Part shown: positions 1-6,742 of the stretch, piece after piece
How the letters are laid out: every line of letters starts with the position of its first letter
Numbering within the stretch: position 1 is the first letter of the stretch
Assembly (NCBI GenBank): GCA_035544635.1
Contig: DATKDQ010000208.1
Location: forward strand, 1-11,947
DNA: 11,947 bases
Origin: DATAFT01 sp035544635
GTDB taxonomy: Bacteria > Acidobacteriota > Thermoanaerobaculia > Multivoradales > Multivoraceae
Reading direction: 5' to 3'
Program-made: the position numbers and the translations under genes
The notes under the pieces: model-generated
The model's database searches: none
What the model was told of the DNA's origin: nothing
Seen by the model: the letters and a program-made list of their open reading frames with translations, nothing else

Positions 1-2107
1 TCTGCTTGCGCGCCGCGGCGGTCGCGAAGCGGGGGTCCGAGGCGAGGCCAGGCTGTCCCATCACCTCCGCCAGGCGCGCGAACGATGCGTCGTCGTGCAC
101 CTCGATCGCCAGCCAGCGGTCGACGCCCCAGGCGCGGTAGACGCCGTGCGGCGCCGCCGTGGGATGGGCGTTGCCCATCCGCTCGGGAATGCGACCCGTC
201 ATCTCGTGCGCGAGCAGCAGGTCGCCGACCAGCGCGCTCGCGCCCTCGCACTGCGAGTAGTCGATGAGCTGGCCCTCGCCGGTGCGGCCGCGATGATGCA
301 GCGCCGCGACGATGGAGAGCGCGAGTGTCATCGCGTTCATCAGGTCGACGTCGCCGCCGCTGTGGCAGGGATGGTCGTCGGGGTAGCCGGTGACGTAGGC
401 GCCGCCCCCGATGCCCTGATGTACCGAGGCGAACCCGAGGTAGCTCTTCTCCGGACCCGTCGAGCCGCGTCCCGACGAGCAGGCGACGATCAGGTCGGGG
501 CGCAGCCGGCGCAGGTCGTCCTCGCCGAGACCGAGCGCCGCCATGGCGCCGGGCCGCATGTTGTCGACCACGACGTCGGCGAGCCGCGCCAGACGGCGCG
601 CCACCTCGCGGCCCTCCGGCCGCGACAGGTCGACGGCGAGGCTCCTCTTGTTCATGTTCACCGTGTTGAAGGCGAGGCCCTGGTTTGGCGGCAGCATGCG
701 CGGGGCCGGCTCGGGCAGGGGCCAAATGACGTTACGGCGGGTCAGGTCGCTGCGCCGCTGGCCCTCGACCTTGATCACCTCCGCGCCCAGGCTCGCGAGC
801 AGCATGCCGCAGTAGGGTCCGGCCCACACCCAGCAGAACTCGGCGACGCGAACGCCGGCGAGCGGCAGGCGATCTGTCTCCACTCGGTGCGGCGCCGGGG
901 CCGTCGCGCCATCGGCACCCGAGCCCCCCTGGACCGCGTGCACCGGCGGCGCAGCCGCGAGCTCGGCGCGCACCTCGTCCTCGTGCTGGCCGAGAAGCGG
1001 CGCGGGTCGCGAGACGCGCGCCGGCGATCCCGTCATCCGATACGGCGCGCCGGCGTAGCGGCGCCGGCCGGCAACCGGGTGCTCGACCTCCGAGAAGAAT
1101 CCGCGGGCCGCGTACTGTGGGTTCGCCATCACGTCGGCCGCGCTCGCGATCGGGCCGATGGGGATGCCCTTGCGCGCCGCCCGGTGGTGGATCTCGTCCT
1201 TCGCCTGCTCGAGCATCCACGCCTCGAGCCGCTCGCCGATGTCCATCAGGTGCTGCGAGCGGTACTCCATCGAGGCCCACTCGTCGCCCGCGCACCAGTC
1301 GGGTCGCCCCATGACCTCGCGGAAGGCATCGAAGTGGTGGTCGTCGAAGGCGTTGAGGATCACGTACCCGTCGCACGTGCGCAGGCGCCCCATCGCGGGC
1401 GGCCGATCGGGCACGCGCGACCACGAGGTTCCGTTGTAACGCGGCCCCGGAACCAGTGGCGCGACCAGCGCGAGCACCACCTCCTGCAGCGAGACGTCGA
1501 TCCGGCGACCACGCCCGTCACGACGGCGGCCGGCGATGGCGGCGACGGTGGCGAGCGCGCCCACGATGCCGCCGGTGTGCGCCACCTGCCACCCACCGAG
1601 CTTGATCGGGGCGCGATCGACGTCCTCGGAGCGGCTCGGGAGCAGGCTTCCCAGCCCGCCCGCGTGCGTCACGGTGAGCTCGCCGCCGGGGACGGCGGCG
1701 CGCCGTCCGGTGCGGCCGTAGGGCGTGATCGAGGTGACGACGAGCCCGGGGTTGCGGCGCACGAGCTCTCTCGTGCCCAGGCCGATCGACTCGAGGAAGC
1801 CCGCGGGCGTGTCCTCGATCAGCACGTCGGCGCGCTCGAGCAGCTCCGCTACCAGCGCGCGATCGGAGGCGGAGCCCACCAGGTCGCACCGGATGCCGCG
1901 CTTCGAGGTGTTGTTGAAGAGGAAGAGCGGGCTCGCCTCCGGCTCGACCGCGACACCCGCCAGCACCGACTGACGCCGAGCGGGATCGCCCTCGGGCGGC
2001 TCCACCTTGATCACGTCGGCGCCCAGGTCGCCGAGCAGCTTGCCGCAGTACGGCGCGGCGACCAGGCTCCCCAGCTCGACCACCCGGATGTCCTCGAGCG
2101 CCCCCAT
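1..2107 (-). CDS. Tandem-fused CaiB/BaiF family III CoA-transferase (3' end outside window)
   Basis: Two complete family III CoA-transferase modules lie in one frame of at least 702 residues; the C-terminus is cut by the window edge. Module 1 (about 1-390) opens with MGALEDIRVVELGS and has the family signature LGADVIKVEPPEGDPAR. An Ala/Pro/Gly-rich linker (about 385-414) leads to module 2, which begins near GVRVAEF (E423) and repeats the signature as LGAEVIKVE. By counting back from the conserved TG.GQ motif, the aspartate that carries the acyl-CoA anhydride in formyl-CoA transferase is present in module 2 (D588) but replaced by A176 in module 1. Only the C-terminal half therefore seems catalytically equipped. 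The start is supported by GAGGAGG a few bases before the ATG. The family moves CoA between carboxylic acids, in the cytoplasm. The tandem layout recalls the DMSP enzyme DddD, but many other fused CoA-transferases exist; the substrate is unknown. Confidence 0.93.
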   Translation of the reverse strand, partial: MGALEDIRVVELGSLVAAPYCGKLLGDLGADVIKVEPPEGDPARRQSVLAGVAVEPEASPLFLFNNTSKRGIRCDLVGSASDRALVAELLERADVLIEDTPAGFLESIGLGTRELVRRNPGLVVTSITPYGRTGRRAAVPGGELTVTHAGGLGSLLPSRSEDVDRAPIKLGGWQVAHTGGIVGALATVAAIAGRRRDGRGRRIDVSLQEVVLALVAPLVPGPRYNGTSWSRVPDRPPAMGRLRTCDGYVILNAFDDHHFDAFREVMGRPDWCAGDEWASMEYRSQHLMDIGERLEAWMLEQAKDEIHHRAARKGIPIGPIASAADVMANPQYAARGFFSEVEHPVAGRRRYAGAPYRMTGSPARVSRPAPLLGQHEDEVRAELAAAPPVHAVQGGSGADGATAPAPHRVETDRLPLAGVRVAEFCWVWAGPYCGMLLASLGAEVIKVEGQRRSDLTRRNVIWPLPEPAPRMLPPNQGLAFNTVNMNKRSLAVDLSRPEGREVARRLARLADVVVDNMRPGAMAALGLGEDDLRRLRPDLIVACSSGRGSTGPEKSYLGFASVHQGIGGGAYVTGYPDDHPCHSGGDVDLMNAMTLALSIVAALHHRGRTGEGQLIDYSQCEGASALVGDLLLAHEMTGRIPERMGNAHPTAAPHGVYRAWGVDRWLAIEVHDDASFARLAEVMGQPGLASDPRFATAAARKQ

Positions 2108-2232
2108 GCGTCCTCCTCGTGAGCGGTGAGCCACTCTATCTCACGGTCTCGCGACCGGCTGCGCCGCGGCAGCTCGCGCCGGACCTCCACACCAGACGAC
2201 GAAGCCGAGCCACTGCCGATCGCTCCTTCGAA

Positions 2233-2261
2233 TTGCCCGCTTCGGGTCGATCTCCTACTAT
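2233..2261 (+). promoter_or_regulatory. Candidate sigma70-type promoter for the DUF2085 gene
   Basis: A TTGCCC -35 box (2233-2238), a 17-bp spacer and a TACTAT -10 box (2256-2261) each match the consensus at 4 of 6 positions. The -10 ends 6 bp before the GTG at 2268, so the expected transcription start falls on or next to that codon. It lies in the 160-bp gap between the divergent CoA-transferase and DUF2085 genes. The match is by eye only. Confidence 0.45.
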
Positions 2262-2267
2262 CGTGGC

Positions 2268-2870
2268 GTGCCGCAGGTGGCTCCGGGCGGAGGGGTGGCC
2301 CATGGGGGTGTGGGGGGGCGAGCGCTCCATGCCAGCCTGGTCGCCGTCTTCGCCGCCGGGCTCGGTCTCGTCGCCGCCGCGCCCTGGGCCGCACACCGCG
2401 GAGGGTGGGCGGCACCCCTGCTCTACGCCGTCTTCGATCCGGTCTGTCATCAGATCGCGGAGCGCAGCTTCCACCTCTGGAACGAGCCGCTCGCGGTCTG
2501 CCATCGCTGCACCGGGCTCTACCTGGGCTTCACGCTCGGGATCCTGATCTGGCCGTTCCTGCCTAGAGCCGCGGCCGCGCGTCTGCTCGGCCGCCCGCGC
2601 TGGATCCTCGCGTTCTCGGCCCCGCTCGCGATCGACGTCCTCCTGGTCGCGAACAGCGCCGGGTCGCGTGTTCTGACCGGCCTGGTGGCGGCTTTCCCGG
2701 TGGCTCTGCTCGCGCTGGCGGCGGCGGCGCAGCTCGCCGCGAAGCTCCGGCCACCGAGCGGCGGCCGGTCCGGCCCGGCCACCTCGATTCCTCCGCCTCC
2801 TGTTCTCAGGCTCGTAACCGTACAGCGAACTCCGACGCGGCGCGGCAGCGCGCCTGGAGACTCGACGTGA
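2268..2870 (+). CDS. DUF2085 family integral membrane protein
   Basis: This 200-residue protein carries the DUF2085 hallmark: CHQ (C60-H61) near the end of a first hydrophobic stretch, an RSFH segment, then CHRCTG (C78, H79, R80, C81) entering the next membrane helix. Hydrophobic segments lie at about 22-40, 82-99, 112-128 and 135-158, so it is an inner-membrane protein with about four helices. The clustered Cys/His residues suggest metal binding or redox activity, but the family's function is unknown to me. The C-terminal 40 residues are Pro/Arg-rich and probably disordered. The GTG at 2268 sits just after a promoter-like sequence and would give a leaderless message. An in-frame GTG at 2310, preceded by GGAGGGG (2289-2295), is an alternative. 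Its stop overlaps the next start as GTGA, suggesting translational coupling. Confidence 0.8.
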   Translation: MPQVAPGGGVAHGGVGGRALHASLVAVFAAGLGLVAAAPWAAHRGGWAAPLLYAVFDPVCHQIAERSFHLWNEPLAVCHRCTGLYLGFTLGILIWPFLPRAAAARLLGRPRWILAFSAPLAIDVLLVANSAGSRVLTGLVAAFPVALLALAAAAQLAAKLRPPSGGRSGPATSIPPPPVLRLVTVQRTPTRRGSAPGDST

Positions 2871-3433
2871 CCGACCCGACCACGGTTTCGCGACCCAGCA
2901 AGCTTCGTGCGGCCATTCTCGGCGGGCTCACCCTCGGCGTGGCCTCCGCCGTTCCCCTCGTCAACTTCCTCAACTGCGCCTGCTGCTCCCTGGTGGTCGC
3001 AGGAGGCTTCCTGGCGTCGTATCTGTACCTCAAAGAGGCGGGCCCGGCCGCGGCGGCCGACTGGGGGGACGTCGCCCTGGTCGGGCTCCTGGCCGGCCTC
3101 TTCGGCGCCGTGGTGACGGCCGTCGTGTCGCTGCCGTTCGCCTTTCTGGGAATGGGCGCCGGCATGTGGGGCGCGATGCAGGAGTCGCTGCAGGGCGCCG
3201 ATCTCCCCGACCCCCTGCGCCGCCTGCTGACGACCGCGGGAGCCGGGACCCTGGCGGTCGGCATGATCCTGATCTCGTTCGTGCTCAATCTCTTCGTCTA
3301 CGGGCTATTCGCCACGCTGGGCGCGCTCCTCGGAGCGGCGGTGTTCCAACGCAGGACGCCCGGCGCGCCCGGCACGACGCCGCCGATGCCACCGATGCCG
3401 CCCACGACGACACCGCCGCCGCCCACGGTGTGA
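2867..3433 (+). CDS. Small membrane protein with NCACC motif and Pro-rich tail
   Basis: This protein has 188 residues. Strongly hydrophobic stretches at about 16-35, 41-55, 68-97 and 125-160 predict a four-helix inner-membrane protein. The first hairpin contains FLNCACC (C37, C39, C40), a motif I associate with uncharacterised small bacterial membrane proteins of NCxCC type. The last 25 residues are almost entirely Pro, Thr, Gly and Met and look like a flexible tail. I cannot name the family. The GTG start overlaps the DUF2085 stop by 4 bp (GTGA), so the two cysteine-bearing membrane proteins are very likely made together and may interact; that pairing is inference. The stop at 3431-3433 lies immediately beside the LLM oxidoreductase. 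Confidence 0.75.
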   Translation: MTDPTTVSRPSKLRAAILGGLTLGVASAVPLVNFLNCACCSLVVAGGFLASYLYLKEAGPAAAADWGDVALVGLLAGLFGAVVTAVVSLPFAFLGMGAGMWGAMQESLQGADLPDPLRRLLTTAGAGTLAVGMILISFVLNLFVYGLFATLGALLGAAVFQRRTPGAPGTTPPMPPMPPTTTPPPPTV

Positions 3434-3438
3434 TCGCG

Positions 3439-4359
3439 ATGCGCGTCGGCATCTCGATCACCAGCGCGCACGACGTCGCCGACCCGCGTGAAGGCGCGCG
3501 CCGGATGATCGACCGCGCGCGGGCCGCCGAGGCCGCGCGCCTCGACTCGCTCTTCGTGGGCGATCACCACGCGACGCCGCGGCCGTACTACCAGAACACG
3601 CCGATCCTGGCGCGCCTGCTCGCGGAGTGGGGCGACCGTCCGTTTGGCGCGCTCTACCTGCTACCGCTCTGGCATCCGGTGCTCCTCGCCGAGCAGGTCG
3701 GCACCCTGGCGAGCCTCGGACGCGGGCGCTTCGTCCTGCAGTGCGCGATCGGCCCAGCCGACTCCCAGTTTCGGGCGTTGGGCGTCGACCCGCGGCATCG
3801 CCCGTCGCGCTTCGAGGAGTCGCTCGCGATCCTGCGCCGGCTGTGGGCCGGAGAGGCGGTCTCCCACGACGGACGCTGGCGCTTCGAGCAGGCGCGCGTC
3901 TCGCCGCGGCCCGCCGAGCCGGTGGAGGTGTGGATCGGCGCCGCCGCCGCGCCCGCGATCGATCGCGCCGCGCGCCTCGGTGACGGCTGGCTGGCGGCGC
4001 CTTCGCTCACACCGGACCAGGCGCGCCGCCAGGTCGAGCTCTACCGCGAGCGGCGCGAGGCTCACGGCCGGGGCAGGGGGCTGGCCGGGATCCGCCGCGA
4101 CGTCTACGTCGGGGAGAGCGCCGAGGAGGCGCGCGCCACCGCCGAGCCGGTGGTTCAGGCGGGCTACCGCGGCTTCGCGCCCGAGGCGCTGGTCTACGGC
4201 AGCGCCGAGCAGGTCGCCGAGTCGTTCGCCGCGCTCGCCGCCATGGGCTACAGCGACGTGATCACGCGCAACCTGATACCCGATCCCGAGAAAGCGGTAG
4301 CCTCGACCGAACGGCTCGGCCGCGTGCGCGAGCTGGTGGCGCAGGAGAGTGCTGCGTAG
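3439..4359 (+). CDS. LLM class (luciferase-like) flavin-dependent oxidoreductase
   Basis: The 306-residue protein is of usual length for a luciferase-like TIM-barrel enzyme using FMN or F420. It begins MRVGISI, has GDHH (41-44) at the strand 2 position, and carries the family block HPVLLAEQVGTLASLGRGR (79-97). RFEESLAILRRLW (124-136) and DGRWRFE are also typical, and VWIGAA (164-169) and RLGDGW (179-184) mark the later barrel. Such enzymes oxidise small organic molecules or reduce F420/FMN; the substrate and cofactor cannot be read here. I prefer the ATG at 3439 because family members start MRVGI. A GTG at 3430 in the same frame would form a GTGA overlap with the previous stop, repeating the upstream junction, and cannot be excluded. 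No Shine-Dalgarno is visible for either, consistent with coupling. Longer in-frame extension upstream overlaps the previous gene and is not real. Confidence 0.88.
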   Translation: MRVGISITSAHDVADPREGARRMIDRARAAEAARLDSLFVGDHHATPRPYYQNTPILARLLAEWGDRPFGALYLLPLWHPVLLAEQVGTLASLGRGRFVLQCAIGPADSQFRALGVDPRHRPSRFEESLAILRRLWAGEAVSHDGRWRFEQARVSPRPAEPVEVWIGAAAAPAIDRAARLGDGWLAAPSLTPDQARRQVELYRERREAHGRGRGLAGIRRDVYVGESAEEARATAEPVVQAGYRGFAPEALVYGSAEQVAESFAALAAMGYSDVITRNLIPDPEKAVASTERLGRVRELVAQESAA

Positions 4360-4367
4360 CACTCTCC
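4344..4367 (+). terminator. Perfect hairpin over the stop codon of the LLM gene
   Basis: GGAGAGTGCT (4344-4353) and AGCACTCTCC (4358-4367) are exact reverse complements around a 4-base loop, GCGT. The TAG stop (4357-4359) lies at the loop and start of the right arm. There is no T-run after it, so it is not a classical intrinsic terminator. It could be a T-less terminator or a 3'-end stabilising structure separating this gene from the alcohol dehydrogenase about 95 bp downstream. Confidence 0.55.
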
Positions 4368-4446
4368 CGCGCCTAACGATCTCGGCGCCGCAGATGGCAC
4401 GCGTCCTCCGTCGGCGAACGCGAGGAGCAGCGACGGACAAATTCCC

Positions 4447-4461
4447 TGGGAGGTTTTTTTC
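4447..4461 (+). promoter_or_regulatory. Shine-Dalgarno with oligo-T spacer for the alcohol dehydrogenase
   Basis: TGGGAGG (4447-4453) is followed by seven T and one C before the ATG at 4462, an 8-base spacing. A pure T spacer is conspicuous in DNA this GC-rich and would keep the start site unstructured. It fixes the start of the dehydrogenase. I see no convincing -35/-10 pair in 4368-4446. Confidence 0.7.
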
Positions 4462-5562
4462 ATGCCCACACCCACCCGCGTCGTCGTGGTTCCCCCGCGC
4501 CCCGGTCCGCTCGAGATCCAGGAGCTCACGCTCCCCGACCCCGGGCCGCATCAGGTGGTGGTGCGGCTGCTCTCGAGCGGCGTCTGTCACAGCCAGCTCC
4601 ACCAGATGCACGCGCCGCGGCGAAACCCGGTCGTGCTGGGACACGAGGCCACCGGCACCGTGCTCGCCAAGGGAGGCCGCGTCAAGCACCTGCGCGAGGG
4701 CGACACCGCGATCGTGACCTGGGTGCCGCGCAACGCGCCGCGCACCAAGAGGCGTGCCGAGCCGGCCACGCTCCGGCTCGCCGACGGCTCCGAGGCGCTG
4801 TCGCAGAACGTGTTCACCTGGGCCGACCATACGCTCGCGGACGAGCAGTTCGTGGTCAAGGTGCCCGACTCGATCCAGAAGGACGTGACCGCCATCATCG
4901 GCTGCGCGGTGATCACCGGCGCGGGCGCGGTGAAGAACACCGCCGCGGTGCGCCGAGGCGAGAGCGTGGCGGTGTTCGGCGTCGGCGGCGTGGGTCTGTG
5001 CGCGATCGCCGCGGCGCGGCAGGCGGGAGCCTCCCCCATCATCGCCGTCGATCTCGCCGACGACAAGCTCGACTTCGCCGAGCGCTTCGGCGCGACCCAC
5101 AAGGTCAACGCGGCGCGCGGCGACGCGGTGCAGGCGATCCGCGATCTCACCACCCGCGAAGGCGCGGGCTGGGACATCCTCGGCCGCCCGCTCACCGGCG
5201 TCGACTACGCGTTCGACTGCATCGGGCTCAAGATCACCATGGAGCAGATCGTGGCGGCGGCGCGCTCCGGCCACTTCGGAGCGCGCGAGGGCGGCACCGC
5301 GGTCCTGGTCGGCGTACCCGGGACCAAACCCGAGATCAACGCGCTCGACCTCCTGGTGCACGAGAAGAGGTTCATCGGGTCGATCGGAGGCTCCTGCCAC
5401 CCCGACCGGGACTTCCCGACGTTCCTGGAGTGGCACCAGAAGGGGATCCTCGACCTCGGCGCCCTGGTCACCGCGCGCTACCGCCTCGACCAGATCAACG
5501 AGGCGACGCACGCGCTCGAGAGCGGTCAGATCTTCGGCCGCGCGATCCTGGAGTTGGTGTAG
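4462..5562 (+). CDS. Zinc-type medium-chain alcohol dehydrogenase, NAD-dependent
   Basis: The 366-residue protein spans a full medium-chain dehydrogenase. The catalytic zinc ligands are in place: C42 (SSGVCHS), H61-E62 (GHEATG) and C148 (IIGCAVITGAG). The GroES-like domain occupies about 1-150. The Rossmann fold has GVGGVG (173-178) and an acidic D197 at the end of strand 2 (IAVDLADDKL), which indicates NAD rather than NADP. The lobe that normally holds four cysteines for the structural zinc is replaced by an Arg/Pro/Lys-rich stretch (about 88-105) with no cysteine, so that zinc site is lost. Overall layout resembles class III-like (FrmA/AdhD) enzymes acting on primary alcohols or thiol adducts, but the substrate is undetermined. 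The start has a strong Shine-Dalgarno. The stop faces the crotonase stop with 3 bp between, so both genes end here. Confidence 0.92.
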   Translation: MPTPTRVVVVPPRPGPLEIQELTLPDPGPHQVVVRLLSSGVCHSQLHQMHAPRRNPVVLGHEATGTVLAKGGRVKHLREGDTAIVTWVPRNAPRTKRRAEPATLRLADGSEALSQNVFTWADHTLADEQFVVKVPDSIQKDVTAIIGCAVITGAGAVKNTAAVRRGESVAVFGVGGVGLCAIAAARQAGASPIIAVDLADDKLDFAERFGATHKVNAARGDAVQAIRDLTTREGAGWDILGRPLTGVDYAFDCIGLKITMEQIVAAARSGHFGAREGGTAVLVGVPGTKPEINALDLLVHEKRFIGSIGGSCHPDRDFPTFLEWHQKGILDLGALVTARYRLDQINEATHALESGQIFGRAILELV

Positions 5563-5565
5563 TGG

Positions 5566-6387
5566 CTACTTTCCCTTGAACACGGGCTTGCGCTTCTCGA
5601 GGAACGCGCGGCGGCCCTCCGCGTAGTCCTCGCTCTCGAAGCACGCGCGCACCACGCGCTCGCACAGCTCGCGATCGAAGTCGCGGCCGCGCGCCAGCTC
5701 GCGCACGCAGGTCTTCACCGCCTCGATCGTGAGCGGCGCGTTCTCGGCGATGCGCCGGCAGTAGTCGGCCACGAAGGGCTCGAGCTCGCTGTCCTCGACC
5801 ACGCGGTTGACCAGCCCCATGGCGAGCGCTTCCTCCGCCGTGAACCGCCGCGCGGTCGCGAAGATCTCGGTCGCGAACGAGGGGCCGACCACCTCGATCA
5901 GCCGCCGCAGCCCGGCATGGCCGTAGCCGACGCCGAGGCGCGCCGCCGGGATCCCGAAGCTCGACGCGCGGGTCGCGATGCGCAGATCGCACTGCAGCGC
6001 GACCCCGAGCCCACCGCCGATGCAGTAGCCGCGGATCATGGCCAGAGTCGGCCGCCGCGCCGCCGCGATGCGCCGGCTGGCGGCGCCCACCACGCGGTCG
6101 TAGCCGCTGCGATCGTCGGTCGAGGAGCGCCGGTCCTCGAACTGCGTGATGTCGGCGCCCGAGATGAAAGCCTTGCCGCCGGCCCCCCGCAGCACGACCA
6201 CCCGCACCTCGCCGTCGCCCTCGAGGCGATCGAGCGCCAGCGGGACCGCCTCCCACATCTCGACCGACATCGCGTTGTGGCGCTCGGGGCGGTTGAACGT
6301 GAGCCAGCCCACCGCGCCCTCCCTCGTCGCCAGCACGCGGCCGTCCGCGAACCGGGTCTCGAGCTCGCTGTGCGCTTCGCCGGTCAT
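5566..6387 (-). CDS. Crotonase (enoyl-CoA hydratase/isomerase) family protein lacking both hydratase glutamates
   Basis: The 273-residue protein has the crotonase fold signatures: GWLTFNRPERHNAMS near the N-terminus, KAFISGADI (72-80) for the first oxyanion-hole backbone, GYCIGGGLG (120-128) for the second, and a basic C-terminal end (FLEKRKPVFKGK) typical of the family. Against mitochondrial enoyl-CoA hydratase, the two catalytic glutamates (E144 and E164 in rat) align with G128 (GGGCE becomes GGGLG) and A148 (QPE becomes IPA). It is therefore unlikely to hydrate enoyl-CoA by the standard mechanism; isomerase, hydrolase or decarboxylase activity on an acyl-CoA is more plausible. It is last in the leftward unit, 22 bp after the small membrane protein, with a GGGA-type Shine-Dalgarno before the ATG. 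It may serve the CoA pathway suggested by neighbours rather than the glycan genes upstream. Confidence 0.9.
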   Translation of the reverse strand: MTGEAHSELETRFADGRVLATREGAVGWLTFNRPERHNAMSVEMWEAVPLALDRLEGDGEVRVVVLRGAGGKAFISGADITQFEDRRSSTDDRSGYDRVVGAASRRIAAARRPTLAMIRGYCIGGGLGVALQCDLRIATRASSFGIPAARLGVGYGHAGLRRLIEVVGPSFATEIFATARRFTAEEALAMGLVNRVVEDSELEPFVADYCRRIAENAPLTIEAVKTCVRELARGRDFDRELCERVVRACFESEDYAEGRRAFLEKRKPVFKGK

Positions 6388-6409
6388 GGCGGTCCCATCC
6401 CCTAAAGCG

Positions 6410-6742
6410 TCAGCTCCGTGCGCCGCGATCGACCCGGCGCTGCGCCAGCCGGTTGTAGACCCAGGCCAGGCTGAAGCCGAGCAGCCCGCCGGTCAACGCG
6501 CCGTAGACGAAGCCGAGGACCGCTCCCGACCAGGTGACGTCGTAGCCGGGGAAGTAGTTGCCGAGCAGGCCGAGATGCATGCCGACGTTCGGCCCACCGC
6601 GCACCAGCAGCCAGACGGTCGCGACCAGGAGCCCGATCCCGCCGATCAGGGCGAACACCAGCGCCATGATGCCGGCGCGCAGCCGCGCGACGGCGACCGC
6701 GATCAGCTCGAAATCGCGCGCGTTCGCCGGCCTTCTGGTCAT
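6410..6742 (-). CDS. Small membrane protein, stand-alone LLGNY/WSGA domain
   Basis: This is a 110-residue protein with a hydrophobic helix (about 24-46), a conserved loop, and a second glycine-rich hydrophobic segment (about 72-95), so it probably has two membrane spans. The loop has RGG (48-50), LLGNY (59-63) and WSGA (71-74), and N97 follows. The stretch 43-99 aligns without gaps to residues 540-596 of the upstream flavoprotein with 26 identities in 57 positions by eye, so the two are duplicates or one spread domain. I cannot name the family, though I recall similar uncharacterised bacterial proteins. Its ATG overlaps the flavoprotein stop as ATGA, indicating coupled translation. A plausible but unproven role is a membrane partner that pairs with the fused domain. 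Confidence 0.8.
   Translation of the reverse strand: MTRRPANARDFELIAVAVARLRAGIMALVFALIGGIGLLVATVWLLVRGGPNVGMHLGLLGNYFPGYDVTWSGAVLGFVYGALTGGLLGFSLAWVYNRLAQRRVDRGARS
6446..6616 (-). repeat. Stand-alone copy of the LLGNY/WSGA membrane domain
   Basis: These bases encode residues 43-99 of the 110-residue protein and form the partner of the domain at 6820-6990, with 26 of 57 residues identical when aligned by eye. Confidence 0.75.

Noticed and set aside
95..2122. 675-codon open frame on the plus strand
   Set aside because: It is the antisense shadow of the tandem CoA-transferase. Its translation is Arg/His/Ala-rich without family motifs, whereas the minus strand has two clear CaiB modules and a strong Shine-Dalgarno.
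2119..2141. GTGAG...CTCAC repeats upstream of the CoA-transferase
   Set aside because: The arms are only 5 bp and imperfectly arranged, too short to claim as an operator.
3166..3438. N-terminal extension of the LLM oxidoreductase
   Set aside because: The frame stays open upstream only because it overlaps the coding part of the NCACC membrane protein; the extension is Arg/Asp/Ala-rich and family members begin MRVGI.
3661..5511. 616-codon open frame on the minus strand
   Set aside because: It runs antisense across two well-supported genes (LLM oxidoreductase and alcohol dehydrogenase) and the gap between them. Its composition is typical of a GC-rich shadow frame.
5563..5565. Possible shared terminator between the convergent dehydrogenase and crotonase genes
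   Set aside because: Only 3 bp separate the stops and I find no stem-loop with a T-run there; any terminator would have to lie inside coding sequence.
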